NCBI GenBank assembly: GCA_043228905.1
Contig: JBHGNT010000002.1
Location: forward strand, 9,424,001-9,488,000
DNA: 64,000 bases
DNA from: Azolla caroliniana
Taxonomy: Eukaryota; Polypodiophyta
Direction: 5' to 3'
Shown here one piece after another: positions 21,597 through 31,384 of this stretch (within the stretch, counting starts at the first letter, position 1; each line of letters starts with the position of its first letter). The notes beneath the pieces are model-generated. The model did no database searches. It saw only the letters and a program-made list of their open reading frames with translations, and had not been told where the DNA came from. The position numbers and the translations under genes are program-made.

Positions 21597-22203
21597 CGAG
21601 CATAGATAAAAGATAGAGACAATGTATGATTCAAGAAAGAAGATTGAGACAAAATATGATTCAAAGAACAAGAGTATATGATATAAACATGATGTATATT
21701 AAAAATATAATATTTTACCAACTTTACAATACTGACCCTTGATTTGAACCCACGACTTCCACTTTGAAACGTGAGGCTCTTCACTGAATAAGATATCTTC
21801 AATACTTGCTTAAATTCTTTTCTCCCACTATCTCTTGATTGATTGATTGCCCTCTTTTCCCTTGATTCATCCCTTAATTCCTTACCTCTCTTTATAGGTT
21901 CTCTCATGCATATGATGATATGGGGGTGCATGGCATGCATGTAATGCATGTGATGCATGATCGCCATTTGGCGCACATGCTTTACATGTGATGCATGATA
22001 GCCATCATGCTCATCTAAGCTCTAATGTATGAAGATACACATGTCATAAGTATGGTGATAAAAGTATAACTATAGAAAATAACTTATCCTAATGGTATAT
22101 GCTTCGTCCTTGGTGTGTGAGGTTACGGGTTCATGTCTCTCAAATGTTACTTAATACAATATTCAAGTTTATTTTTATATCGTGAAGCAAATCCTTCACG
22201 ACA
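21419..22203 (-). repeat. 5' LTR of element D
   Basis: 785 bp, shorter than its partner by indels. It contains a GT repeat and GA tract near 21555-21595, a minus-strand tRNA-like module at about 21731-21795 (GTGGGTTCAAATC), and a plus-strand one at about 22085-22140. Confidence 0.85.
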
Positions 22204-22527
22204 ACGCGTAAGATATAACAATGAATACAGAACGGTAATCAAAATTGGAAGATTAAGACAATAAGCTCTATTAATTATCCACTCCTGATTACATTGTAAC
22301 TGGGCCTTTATATAGGTCTCCGGTGCGAAATACAAAACGGTGCCAACCGGCACCTTTTCGGGATCGGTCCAGATCCGGATCGGCATACCGATTCCGGTCC
22401 GTCCGTCCACATCTTCTCATATATTACTATATATTTTAAGACTACTAATTACAACAGTTCCCGAATAAACTATTCCTTTTCACACTTTGGTTTGGACCTC
22501 CTTAAGCCTTCTTGCCCACCGGTAACA
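22204..22527 (-). repeat. 5' LTR of element E, proximal part
   Basis: Continues the LTR started at 17602-17743. It aligns to 13993-14316 and ends GGTAACA, followed by the TATGG target duplication. Confidence 0.88.
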
Positions 22528-24305
22528 TATGGAAGCACGCTACAACGGCTTGAAGAGCTTGCAGAAGAGATTAGCCAAGGAGACTGAGATGTACAAGATC
22601 ATTGCGGAAATGGGGCCGAATGTGCTTGGCAAAGAAGAAGCAATGGTATGTACGAAATACAAGACATTGGGAAAAGAAGGTGAAACCTTCTATGGGACCG
22701 TTACCTGCCAATAGTGAACAAAAGACGAAAGTAGTCTTGGGAGATCCGACACTTTGAAGTTCCATGGATATCGGACATACCGAAAAGCATTCGCATTCAC
22801 ATCAAAAGAGATAGGGTGCATTGATCCAAAGATAGTGGAGGTGATGGTGATCTTCACGATTGAACATGTGACGTGGAACTTGAAGCCGATCAATGGTTTA
22901 TAGTTCCAAAGAAGAATGGGTCACTCCGGTTCGTTCAAGATTTGCAACCGGTGAGCAAGGTCACGATCCAGAACTCCAGAGATGGTCCGATAGTGGATGA
23001 ATTTGCGGAAGCATTTTCCGGATGCATGATATACTCCATCGGAGACTGATAGGGTTAGTTCGGATGTGTACGCTATCACAAGGAGCAATGAACTTGATCA
23101 CACATATGATGAATGCAATGAACAAGGTGCTTCAGGACTACATTCTGGAGATAACAATGTCGTTCCTAGATGACATTCCGATGAAAGGATGTGCGATGGA
23201 AGAAAAGGATGAGAATATGGATGATCGGGGATGTCGAAAGTTTGTAGTCGACCATATTCGCGACTGGGAGAAAGTGATATAGAAGTTACAAGATGTGCAC
23301 TTAACACTCTTTGGAGAGAAATCGACATTCGGACAAGAAGAGATACTGGTAGTAGGACATCTGTGTGGTCCCTACGGACAAAGACCATCACCAGTCAAGA
23401 TCAATGCGATTCAAGCCATGAAAGAAATATGAAAGTAGCAATCCAAGGTTCGTAGGTTCCTTTGGGCATGTGTGTTCTATCATATATGGATTCCACACTA
23501 TCCACACATTGCGGACCCACTCTATCACCTGTTGCGGAAGGGGAAGAAGTTCGAATGGAATCTGGAGCACATCAAAGCTATGAGGAAGCTGAAGGAAGCG
23601 CTACGGAGGGCAATTGCACTTAAGAAGCCGAACTATGACAAACGGTCATAGTAACGGTTGATACAAGTCCAACCGGGATTGGATGGGTCATCAACCAAGC
23701 CGACTCGGATGGTTCACGATATCCGATTTGATTTAGAGCAAAGTTTCTCAACGAAAGGCAATGAGGATATGCACAAGTTAAAAGACAATTATGGGGAGTC
23801 ATATCAGCAATAAAATCGGATCAGAATTATTTGATCTTAGCCGAAGTAGTGATCGAAACGAATTGGCTTCCGATACTCGGGATGATGCGATGTTGCATGA
23901 TACCGGATGTGTCTATGCTAAGATGGATTGCATATGTAAAGTCACTTAATCCGGACGTTTGACACATCTCAGGAAAAGACAACGTAGTAGCGGATATGTT
24001 ATCAAGGGTTCAGTTTGAAGATGACATAGTCGAATCGGATAATGAAGAAGTTTCCGAAGATTACTTTACTTCGGGGCACATATGCCGGGTAAACGTAATT
24101 CGGGAGTTCTGGGAAGACGAATACGAGGGAGAAAGCTTGCTAATTGGGAAAGTGCTACAAGAAATCAAGGAATCATCGGACAACAAAGAAAACAAAGCCG
24201 AGAAGACTATGCCCCAACTCCGGAACACCTTCTTCTCGACCAGATCCTACACCTAGTAACTGAACTCATCATTGCTGTATTCAAGGAATATACATGGCAG
24301 GACTT
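22528..24305 (+). pseudogene. Element F pol (RT and RNase H), heavily decayed
   Basis: Same lineage as element D. RT pieces FIVPKKNGSLRFVQDLQPVSKVTI then IVDEFAEAF and YSIGD. A small deletion with frameshift near 23048 joins to IGLVRMCTLSQGAMN and FLDDIPMKG. RNase H pieces TVDTSPTGIGWVIN, GYAQVKRQLWGV, then HISGKDNVVADMLSRVQFED. There are many stops and frame changes. It continues 13730-13854 across element E and is cut by copia C. Confidence 0.82.
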
Positions 24306-26140
24306 CGGATCCAGTTTTTCTCTCTTGTCCTTCGCAACATGCACATATGTGAGACACTTGAACACCTTCAGATGCTGGTAAGATACATCTTTACCAATGC
24401 TTATTTTCTGAGGTGAGTCTCCTTCCAAGGGTGCTGAGGGTGGTTTGTTTATCACATAGGTCGCCATCGTCAGCGCCTCAGCCCAAAATGTCTTTGGTAA
24501 TTTTGCATGTGCCAGCATGCTCCGGACTCTCTCCATTATGGTCCAGTTCATCCATTCAGCCAACCCGTTCAATTCCGGCGTCTTCAGCATGGTGAATTCG
24601 AGCTGGATTCCCTTCGACCAACAGTACTCCTCGAACTACCCCTGGTATTCTCCTCCGTTGTCCGCTCGAACCGCTTTCAGCTGCCGGCTGGTTTCTCTTT
24701 CCAATCTCGCGTGGATTTCCTTGAAGACGGATAGCACCTGATCCTTCATCTTCAACGGTGAGACCCACAGCTTCCAGATGTGGTCATCTATGAACGTCGC
24801 GAAGTATTGCTATCCGGCATGTGAATTCGTGTCCACTTGACACACATCGATATGGACCAGCTCCAGTGGTACATTCCGTCTCATCCGTGGTCTTGATCGG
24901 AACAAGGTTGACCTTCCAGGTTCGAGCCACTATTAGGCTCCCTTTGTGAACTTCATAATGAGGTTGACCTTCCGGATGCTACCTGTGTAGCCTTCATCAA
25001 CTCGCCTACCGGCTGATATCAGGTTCAATCAGACCTCCAGAATGTGTCGGACATCCTTCATCAACAACTTGCATCCGGTTATTGTCATCAACAACACATC
25101 TCCTATGTTGATAATTCGGCATGTTCCTTTATTCCCCATCCCAACGCAACCATGATCACTGGCTGTGTAGGATGAGAAGCATTTCTGATCTGGTGTAAGG
25201 TGGAATGACGCTCCGGAATCAACAACCCACGTTGTCTCATCGCCGACAAGGTTTAACTCATTCTCCTCGGTAATGAGCATTAGTTCCTCTTCACTTGCCA
25301 CGATTGCACACGTTCCTTTCCGATCCGATCCGAACTGTTTTGGTTTGAACTCTTCTTCGAATTGGTGGTGCCGGTGTCTTTCTCTTTCCGGAAATGCCGA
25401 CAGTTCTTCTGGAAGTGCCCTGGCCTCCCACAGTAGAAGCAAGTAGGCCTCTCCCTTGACATCGACCTCGTCCCCGATTTGTCCCGGTTTTGGGGACTCC
25501 GATACCGGCCTCTTCCCCAGTTGTGGTCATCTTTCGTGACTAAGGCCTTCGAATCAGTTCCGGACTCCCGGTCCTTCCAGCGAGCTTCTTTATCTAGCAG
25601 GTTTAACTTGACTCTTGCTAGGGACAACTGTTTTCCTTACAGCCTGGCGTTGCCCAACGTGACAACTAGCATCTCCCAATTATCCAGGAGGGAACCGAGC
25701 AGTAGTAATGCGAGTACCTCATCGGTGAGAGGTACTTCCAATGAGTTTTCTTGGTGTATTAGCCCCTAGAAGGCATTCATGTGCTCCGCCATACTAGAGC
25801 TGTCCTGGTACCGGAGCCTCACTAGCTTCCGGAATACCGAAACCCGATTAACGTCATTCTTGTTCTGGAACATGATGTCGATCTTCTCCCAGAGTTCATG
25901 CGCCTTGCTCTCGTCATTGAAGTTGTTGTACAAGCTCATGTAGATGAAGCATCTGATGTATGTCGCCATCTTCATGTGCATCACCTCCCACACTATGGCG
26001 TCGATCTTATCCGGTTTCTTGTCCCCGAACTGAACCAGCAACCAAAGATCTTTAACCACTAGCATATCCCTCATCTTCGACTTCCACATTGAGTAGTTGG
26101 AGCCGGTGAGCTTGAACATGCTGTTGAACGATTCTTCCAT
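24305..26140 (-). pseudogene. Copia C gag-protease-integrase remnant
   Basis: Gag starts MEESFNSMFKLTGSNYSMWK (26140) and has the copia Gag features LYNNFNDESKAHELWEKI and VRLRYQDSSSMAEHM. The zinc knuckle CFYCGRPGHFQKNC is at about 25460-25420. Protease has WVVDSGASFHLT near 25230 with a kept catalytic DSG. A gap follows to integrase: ELNGLAEWMNWTIMERVRSM (typically N-G-x-A-E-R-x-N), LPKTFWAEALTMATYVINK, KVFKCLTYVHVAKDKREKLD. Several frameshifts and stops separate these pieces. Confidence 0.85.
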
Positions 26141-26155
26141 TTCCGGTGTTGTTCA

Positions 26156-26167
26156 CTTTGATACGAG
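26156..26167 (-). other. Primer binding site of copia C
   Basis: The minus strand reads CTCGTATCAAAG, close to the initiator-Met tRNA complement TGGTATCAGAG used by most plant copia elements. It lies just inside the LTR end. Confidence 0.6.
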
Positions 26168-26170
26168 ATT

Positions 26171-26622
26171 GTAGAGAATGGCACGGAATATTGCTCAGCC
26201 ACAACCGAGTCTTGAATCACTTCGATTACGTGGAAAACCCTGAATGGGTAAAACCACGGGAGCCCACAAACTCCAACTATCACTATATGAGAACAATACA
26301 ATCAGAGGCTCGATGGCAACTACCTCGAGCTCTGTATCTTCGCCATGCGGTGGTTACAACAGAGTATCGCACTATATCTCTTCTCTCGCTCTCTCTCTAT
26401 ACAAGAACAATTATGCACACTCCACAATATGACAACATTTGTCCACACACCTAAAGTGATTGCCCTAAGTCATATTTATACTTATGTGAACTTAGGGCTA
26501 TTTACAAATATAGCCTCAATAGGCTTGCTCAACACATTTACAAGTATGTCTTCTCTTCCGGTTCTCACCGGGGCCTCTTTTTTCATAACCGGATCCCATC
26601 CTAAGGGACCGATTTCCCAACA
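26171..26622 (-). repeat. 5' LTR of copia C
   Basis: In minus orientation it starts TGTTGGGAAATCGG and ends TTCTCTACA. It contains GTATAAATATGACTTAGGG (about 26464-26482), a TATA-like region. It matches 8605-9120. Confidence 0.8.
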
Positions 26623-27110
26623 TTTTTTAAATCACCTTTGAGGGAAATACCTCTCCCTTAAAGATGATTTAAAAGATTAGATTTTATTTCTGTGAAGCTA
26701 AGCATGTTGATGAAAGCCAAACCTGATTTAGGGGTGATCTTTTAGATAACCTTTGACGGAAATACCTTCATGACATTTATTTTTCGAAATACTAAACGAA
26801 AGTTGAATCTGGTTTATATGTCATTACTAGCAACCTACCCTCGAAGGTGACCTTTCACATTACAAACGGTTTCCTATACCATGTAGTGGAAATGTCTGTG
26901 TTCTAGATTTACCAAACTTGACACAAAACATTCTTCACGAATCTCATGATGCACCATCTACTAGTAATCATGGAATACAAAGAACACTCGTACTCATCGC
27001 AAGTACATTTTTTTGGCTTAAGATGCACTCTAACATACATAAATACATGACTTAATGCTTCAAATGTTAGGTTAACATGTTAGAATCACTTAAAGTTGTT
27101 TGTCATTTGC
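26623..27110. other. Unassigned AT-rich DNA
   Basis: No open frame of note, LTR edge or known motif seen between copia C and gypsy J. Confidence 0.4.
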
Positions 27111-28229
27111 TAGTTTATCTTGTATATAGAGGGGTCATGATGTCATTTGGCTTGTCGTTGAGAGACTCATGAAATTGGCTAGATTTATTCCTACCAAAAT
27201 CATAGTAACCACTCAACAATTGGTTCATCAATTTGTTGATGAGTTATTTCTTTTTTATGGCTTACTGATGGATATGGCTTTTCTTGCTAGTTTATATCGT
27301 ATACAACGGGGTCACGATGTCATTTGGATTGTCATTGAGAGACTCATAATATTGGCAAGATTTATCCCTACTAAGACCACAGTAACCACTCAATAATTGG
27401 TTCATCAATTTGTTGATGAGTTATTTCTTTTTTATGGCTTGCCGATGGATATTGTTAATGATCGAGTTTCCAAGTTTTCTAGTGACTTTTGGACTCGGGT
27501 CTTTAAGAAACAAGAAACTAATTTGAGTAGGAGTTCCACAAATCATCCTTAGTATAATGGACAAACTGAACGAGTTAATCAAATTATTGTGGACATGCTT
27601 CAAGCTTATGTACCAAAAACCCCTTCTAAGTGGGAGTAATACCTTCCTATTTTAGAATCTACCTATAATAGCTCCAAATATACATCCATTGGATATAATT
27701 CTTTGATGTTGATGTATGGTTTTCAGCCACGTGCCCTAGTAGATGTCACAAATTATTGTGATACATTAGGCAATACATGAAATTATTTCCAAGACATGAA
27801 CCAAATTTTGCATATTGTAAAGGAAAGTGTTAAGACAACTCAAGATCATGCTAATTTGAGTAGACATCCTCATCCATTTACTATTGGTCAAAACATTTAC
27901 TGTGTGCACCTACTGACTCTACGTCATTGTCTATGGCCAAGTGTGCTAAGTGAGCGCCATGATATTCTGGCCCCTTTTAATTTCTTAAACGGGTTGGATC
28001 ATCTTGCCTGACCCCACAACGTTGTTATTCCTCTTATTTTTCACGTTAGTCATTTAAAACCATTTTTACGGTCTCGTGATAATGCCATGATCGTGAAGGA
28101 TCTTGTAACATAAGAGGATTTTTCTTACATACGTCCTCATGTTGTTGAACAAATTCTTGTTTCTCATACTACACTTTTACGTTCTAAAGACATTCGGATA
28201 TTTAAGATCAAATGCATGGATAAACCTAT
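27111..28229 (+). pseudogene. Element J integrase with an internal tandem duplication
   Basis: Remnants: HDVIWLVVERL-type start, ARFIPTK, LVHQFVDELFLFYGLPMD, VSKFSSDFW, YNGQTERVNQIIVDMLQAYV, TYNSSKYTSIGYNSLMLMYGFQPRALVD. The catalytic first Asp region is decayed; the E in TERVNQ is kept. The block 27111-27282 is repeated at 27286-27455 (about 175 bp, roughly 85-90 percent alike by eye), duplicating the FIPTK..VHQFVDELF part. Many stops. Confidence 0.8.
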
Positions 28230-28538
28230 TGTTGAGAATCGAACTCAACTTCCCATAGATAGGCTTCACACTAGCTCATGGACATACCAAGCTAGTTTTG
28301 TAAATAGTAGAAAGGGCACTTTCCCTAGCTCAGTTGGTATTTAAACCAACCCCTTGTAACTTAGTTATTGTTGGACGTTTTATGTTTTGATGTATTTTAG
28401 GTTAATACACAGTTTAGTTTTTCGATCTCTGTCTCAAGAGCTCTCTCTCTCTCTCTCCCTTTGTTGCCACACACACACTCTCTCTCTCTTAATAATCTTC
28501 CGCTACATTGCAATCACTGTTGCCTTCATTTTGTTGCA
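28230..28538 (+). repeat. 5' LTR of copia H
   Basis: 309 bp, begins with the terminal inverted repeat TGTTGAGAATCGAACTCAAC and ends TTGTTGCA. It contains CCCTAGCTCAGTTGGTATTTAAA (A-box-like stretch running into a TATA-like TATTTAAA) near 28309-28331 and CT and CA microsatellites. Confidence 0.93.
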
Positions 28539-28550
28539 TGGTATCAGAGT
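28539..28550 (+). other. Primer binding site of copia H
   Basis: TGGTATCAGAGT directly after the LTR, complementary to the 3' end of initiator-Met tRNA. Confidence 0.85.
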
Positions 28551-28639
28551 GTGTGGTTGCTTGATCAAGCATTTCCGACTTTGTTGTGTTGCATGCCGAC
28601 GATCAACAGAACCGGCCCATCGACAGAGAAGAAATCACC

Positions 28640-30450
28640 ATGAATACTCAAATGGGAAGCGCTCTTCCTACCAGGAAGCTCGACAGAACGAACTTTGCAT
28701 CTTGGGAATACAAAGATGCATCAATACCTTGTCGGACAAGGCTACTAGAGCTACATCAAAGGAGTTCACAAATCACACCCCAACCCAACACACGCCAACT
28801 ATCCCTCTTGGGAGCAAGCCGCAAGCCGTGTGTTGTATTGCCTCGCATCATGCGTTCATGATCATATGCTTGGCTACGTTCGAGAGGCTAAAACGTTGAA
28901 GCAGGCGTGGGAAAACCTCAAGAAGATTTTCGCAGCCAATACGGCCGTACGAAAGCTCCAACTTCGACAAGAGCTGAACAATCTTCAACAAAGGGACATG
29001 TCAATCGACAACTACACCTTAAAGATCAAAGAGTTGTGTGATGCCCTTGGATCGATCAATGTTAGCATTGACGACGAAGAAATGGTGCAGATATGCCTTG
29101 GTGGCTTGGCACCGCATTTTGGCGCAATAAGATCGGCCGTTCTCGCGAGAGAGAATCCTCCCTCCTTTTTTGATCTCCAATCATTGTTGCTAGTTGAAGA
29201 GAATCACATGCGTCAAAGGAACAACGCGCATGACGGACAAATGCTATGTTCGAGCTTTGATGGAGGAAGAGGACAAAGTCGCGGGACAAGAGCTGAACAA
29301 TCTTCAACAAAGGGACATGTCAATCGACAACTACACCTTAAAGATCAAAGAGTTGTGTGATGCCCTTGGATCGATCAATGTTAGCATTGACGACGAAGAA
29401 ATGGTGCAGATATGCCTTGGTGGCTTGGCACCGCATTTTGGCGCAATAAGATCGGCCGTTCTCGCGAGAGAGAATCCTCCCTCCTTTTTTGATCTCCAAT
29501 CATTGTTGCTAGTTGAAGAGAATCACATGCGTCAAAGGAACAACGCGCATGACGGACAAATGCTATGTTCGAGCTTTGATGGAGGAAGAGGACAAAGTCG
29601 CGGGACAAGAGCTGAACAATCTTCAACAAAGGGACATGTCAATCGACAACTACACCTTAAAGATCAAAGAGTTGTGTGATGCCCTTGGATCGATCAATGT
29701 TAGCATTGACGACGAAGAAATGGTGCAGATATGCCTTGGTGGCTTGGCACCGCATTTTGGCGCAATAAGATCTCCAATCATTGTTGCTAGTTGAAGAGAA
29801 TCACATGCGTCAAAGGAACAACGCACATGACGGACAAATGCTATGTTCGAGCTTTGATGGAGGAAGAGGACAAAGTCGCGGGACAAGAGCTGAACAATCT
29901 TCAACAAAGGGACATGTCAATCGACAACTACACCTTAAAGATCAAAGAGTTGTGTGATGCCCTTGGATCGATCAATGTTAGCATTGACGACGAAGAAATG
30001 GTGCAGATATGCCTTGGTGGCTTGGCACCGCATTTTGGCGCAATAAGATCGGCCGTTCTCGCGAGAGAGAATCCTCCCTCCTTTTTTGATCTCCAATCAT
30101 TGTTGCTAGTTGAAGAGAATCACATGCGTCAAAGGAACAACGCGCATGACGGACAAATGCTATGTTCGAGCTTTGATGGAGGAAGAGGACAAAGTCGCGG
30201 AAGGAGAGGTCGATTTGGCCAAGGCCGACATAACCAAGAGCGTAACTCCCACCAATGGCAAGCGGATAGAAACGGCCCCTGAGAGTTCGGCGGAAGGGGG
30301 AGTCATCACGCCGGACCAAGCAACCTTAGGAACCCAGTTGACTGCGGGTACTGCGGAAAACCCAGCCACTACGAAGAGCAGTGTCGGAAGAAGAAGCGTG
30401 AGCAAGTCCGACAACTAACAAATTACGCCACGAACTCCGACTACGGAGAC
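28640..30450 (+). pseudogene. Copia H gag, broken by tandem amplification
   Basis: Starts MNTQMGSALPTRKLDRTNFASWEYK (as in K). A frame change near 28830 leads into MLGYVREAKTLKQAWENLKKIF and MSIDNYTLKIKELCDALGS, the UBN2-type copia Gag. From 28966 the C-terminal half is repeated four times. Each 319-bp unit shifts the frame by one, so translation fails. After the array come RRGRFGQGRHNQER and a CGYCGKPSHYEEQC-type zinc knuckle. Confidence 0.88.
28966..30200 (+). repeat. Fourfold tandem repeat inside copia H gag
   Basis: Units 28966-29284, 29285-29603, 29604-29881 and 29882-30200. Three are 319 bp; the third lacks 41 bp (278 bp). The units look almost identical (one visible change, GCGCATGAC to GCACATGAC). 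Each starts GACAAGAGCTGAACAATC and ends GGACAAAGTCGCGG. Confidence 0.95.
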
Positions 30451-30459
30451 CGCGGCGGA

Positions 30460-30975
30460 ATGTTCATAATGAAGCACGAAGCGCACTCAATGTCCGCACT
30501 TGTGTCAACTACCGCTTCCACTCCGAACAACATATGGTTTGTCGATTTGGGAGCATCCAATCACATGACATCCCATGAAGATTGGTTTCGGGAACTAAGG
30601 AAGCCCGAACTTCCTGGATATGTCGAAACTGGAGATGACACGACACACCCCATATAGCATATTGGGAACGTCCCATTCGGAAACGACGGCAAACAAACCT
30701 ACCTCAAGAACGTGTTGCATGTCCCCACCATTACGAAAAACCTGGTCTCAGTCGGCTAGATTGTTGAACAAGGAATGCAAGTATGCTTCAATAATGACGG
30801 ATGCTTCATCGAAAAAGGCGATCAAGTCATAGCTCACGGCCGACGAGAAGGCCATATGTTCATCCTTGAATCGAGCGAGGTAAAGTCGGCCATGTATGCA
30901 AAGGGCCAGAAAGTCGAAACCGACTTGAAACTGTGGCACAAGAGAATCGGCCACATCAATCTCCAGAAGCTCTAG
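30460..30975 (+). pseudogene. Copia H protease and GAG-pre-integrase region
   Basis: IWFVDLGASNHMT: the catalytic D-S-G has become D-L-G (K has VDSGAS). Downstream are FRELRKPELPGYVETGDDT, a TAG, NVLHVPTITKNLVSVG and LWHKRIGHINLQKL. The coding continues, after the solo LTR, with MQSKGVVIGLP. Confidence 0.85.
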
Positions 30976-30981
30976 AATATG

Positions 30982-31384
30982 TGTTGAGTGACAAGCTCAA
31001 CATTGAGTGCGCAATACGGTACGTAACCTAGTGCGTAGATAGGGTGCGTAAAACAGTACGCATAACGTGGCCATATCGGTGCATAAACCGGAAGGCCGTT
31101 AGTATGGTATTCCTCGTAAGGAATAATTTTGGGAGTAGTGTAGTAGGCTCATTTATGAGCATTCACGTGATGTCAGTACTTGTGTTAGCCCGATAGTCAA
31201 GGCTTGTATAAAAGTGGTCACTGAGCACATCCTATGTACAGATTGAGTATTATTTTGAATTGAGTTTTCAGTGTGTCTTCTCTCTCTCTGTGTCTCTCCC
31301 GCGTACTGTGTATATTCAAGCTCTCCATTAAACCTGCATTTCTGTGTTCAGTTTTCTACTTGCTTCCGCACGCTATTCTTTACA
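30982..31384 (+). repeat. Solo copia LTR (family of element G) inside copia H
   Basis: Starts TGTTGAGTGACAAGCTCAAC, ends TTCTTTACA, with a perfect 5-bp duplication ATATG at 30977-30981 and 31385-31389. It matches the LTR of G at 11640-12031. No internal sequence remains, so it is a recombination product. Confidence 0.93.

Larger units (their letters stand above)
17744..22203 (-). mobile_element. Ty3/gypsy element D (internally deleted, inserted in the LTR of E)
   Basis: LTRs 17744-18600 and 21419-22203 share edges (TGTC[A/G]GGGTAGTTGTGG ... CTTCACGACA) but differ by indels, so it is not young. Pol remains from the start of RT to the end of integrase on the minus strand. Gag, protease and primer site are missing: the RT begins right after a run of 14 A (plus strand 21400-21413) next to the 5' LTR. 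The purine tract AGAGGGGGTGGG lies at 18601-18612. The site in E reads AACACG(T) left and ACGCG right, a degraded duplication. Confidence 0.9.
13855..22527 (-). mobile_element. Element E: LTR element with a long coiled-coil frame and no gag-pol
   Basis: LTRs at 13855-14316 and, interrupted by element D, at 17602-17743 plus 22204-22527 (462 and 466 bp). Perfect target duplication TATGG at 13850-13854 and 22528-22532. In minus orientation the LTRs start TGTTACCGG and end in TTAACA or the diverged form TTAATA. TTTTTGGCGACAGGACC just inside the 5' LTR (17601-17583) looks like a tRNA primer site. The 3.3-kb interior holds one minus-strand frame (14371-17138) and no recognisable protease, RT or integrase. 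It must therefore have been moved by another element's enzymes. Confidence 0.85.
10809..24305 (+). mobile_element. Ty3/gypsy element F (decayed host of several nested insertions)
   Basis: Plus-strand pieces form one gypsy-like element. Gag-like sequence lies at 10809-11645, interior remnants at 12766-13000 and 13730-13854, and RT-RNase H at 22528-24305. They are separated by copia fragment G, a solo LTR and element E. The reading frame runs across the E insertion (VKEVFYG|STLQRLEELAEE). Pol is of the same lineage as element D. No LTRs of F are identified. The right end is cut by copia C near 24305. Confidence 0.7.
24305..26622 (-). mobile_element. Copia element C, 5' half
   Basis: Minus strand: 5' LTR 26171-26622, primer site 26156-26167, Gag from 26140, zinc knuckle, protease and part of integrase, ending abruptly at about 24305 inside element F. 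The rest of integrase, RT, RNase H and the 3' LTR are missing. A related isolated LTR is at 8605-9120. Confidence 0.85.

Noticed and set aside
28966-30200. CRISPR-like array
   Set aside because: Units are 319 bp with no spacers and encode copia Gag, so this is tandem duplication in a plant retrotransposon.
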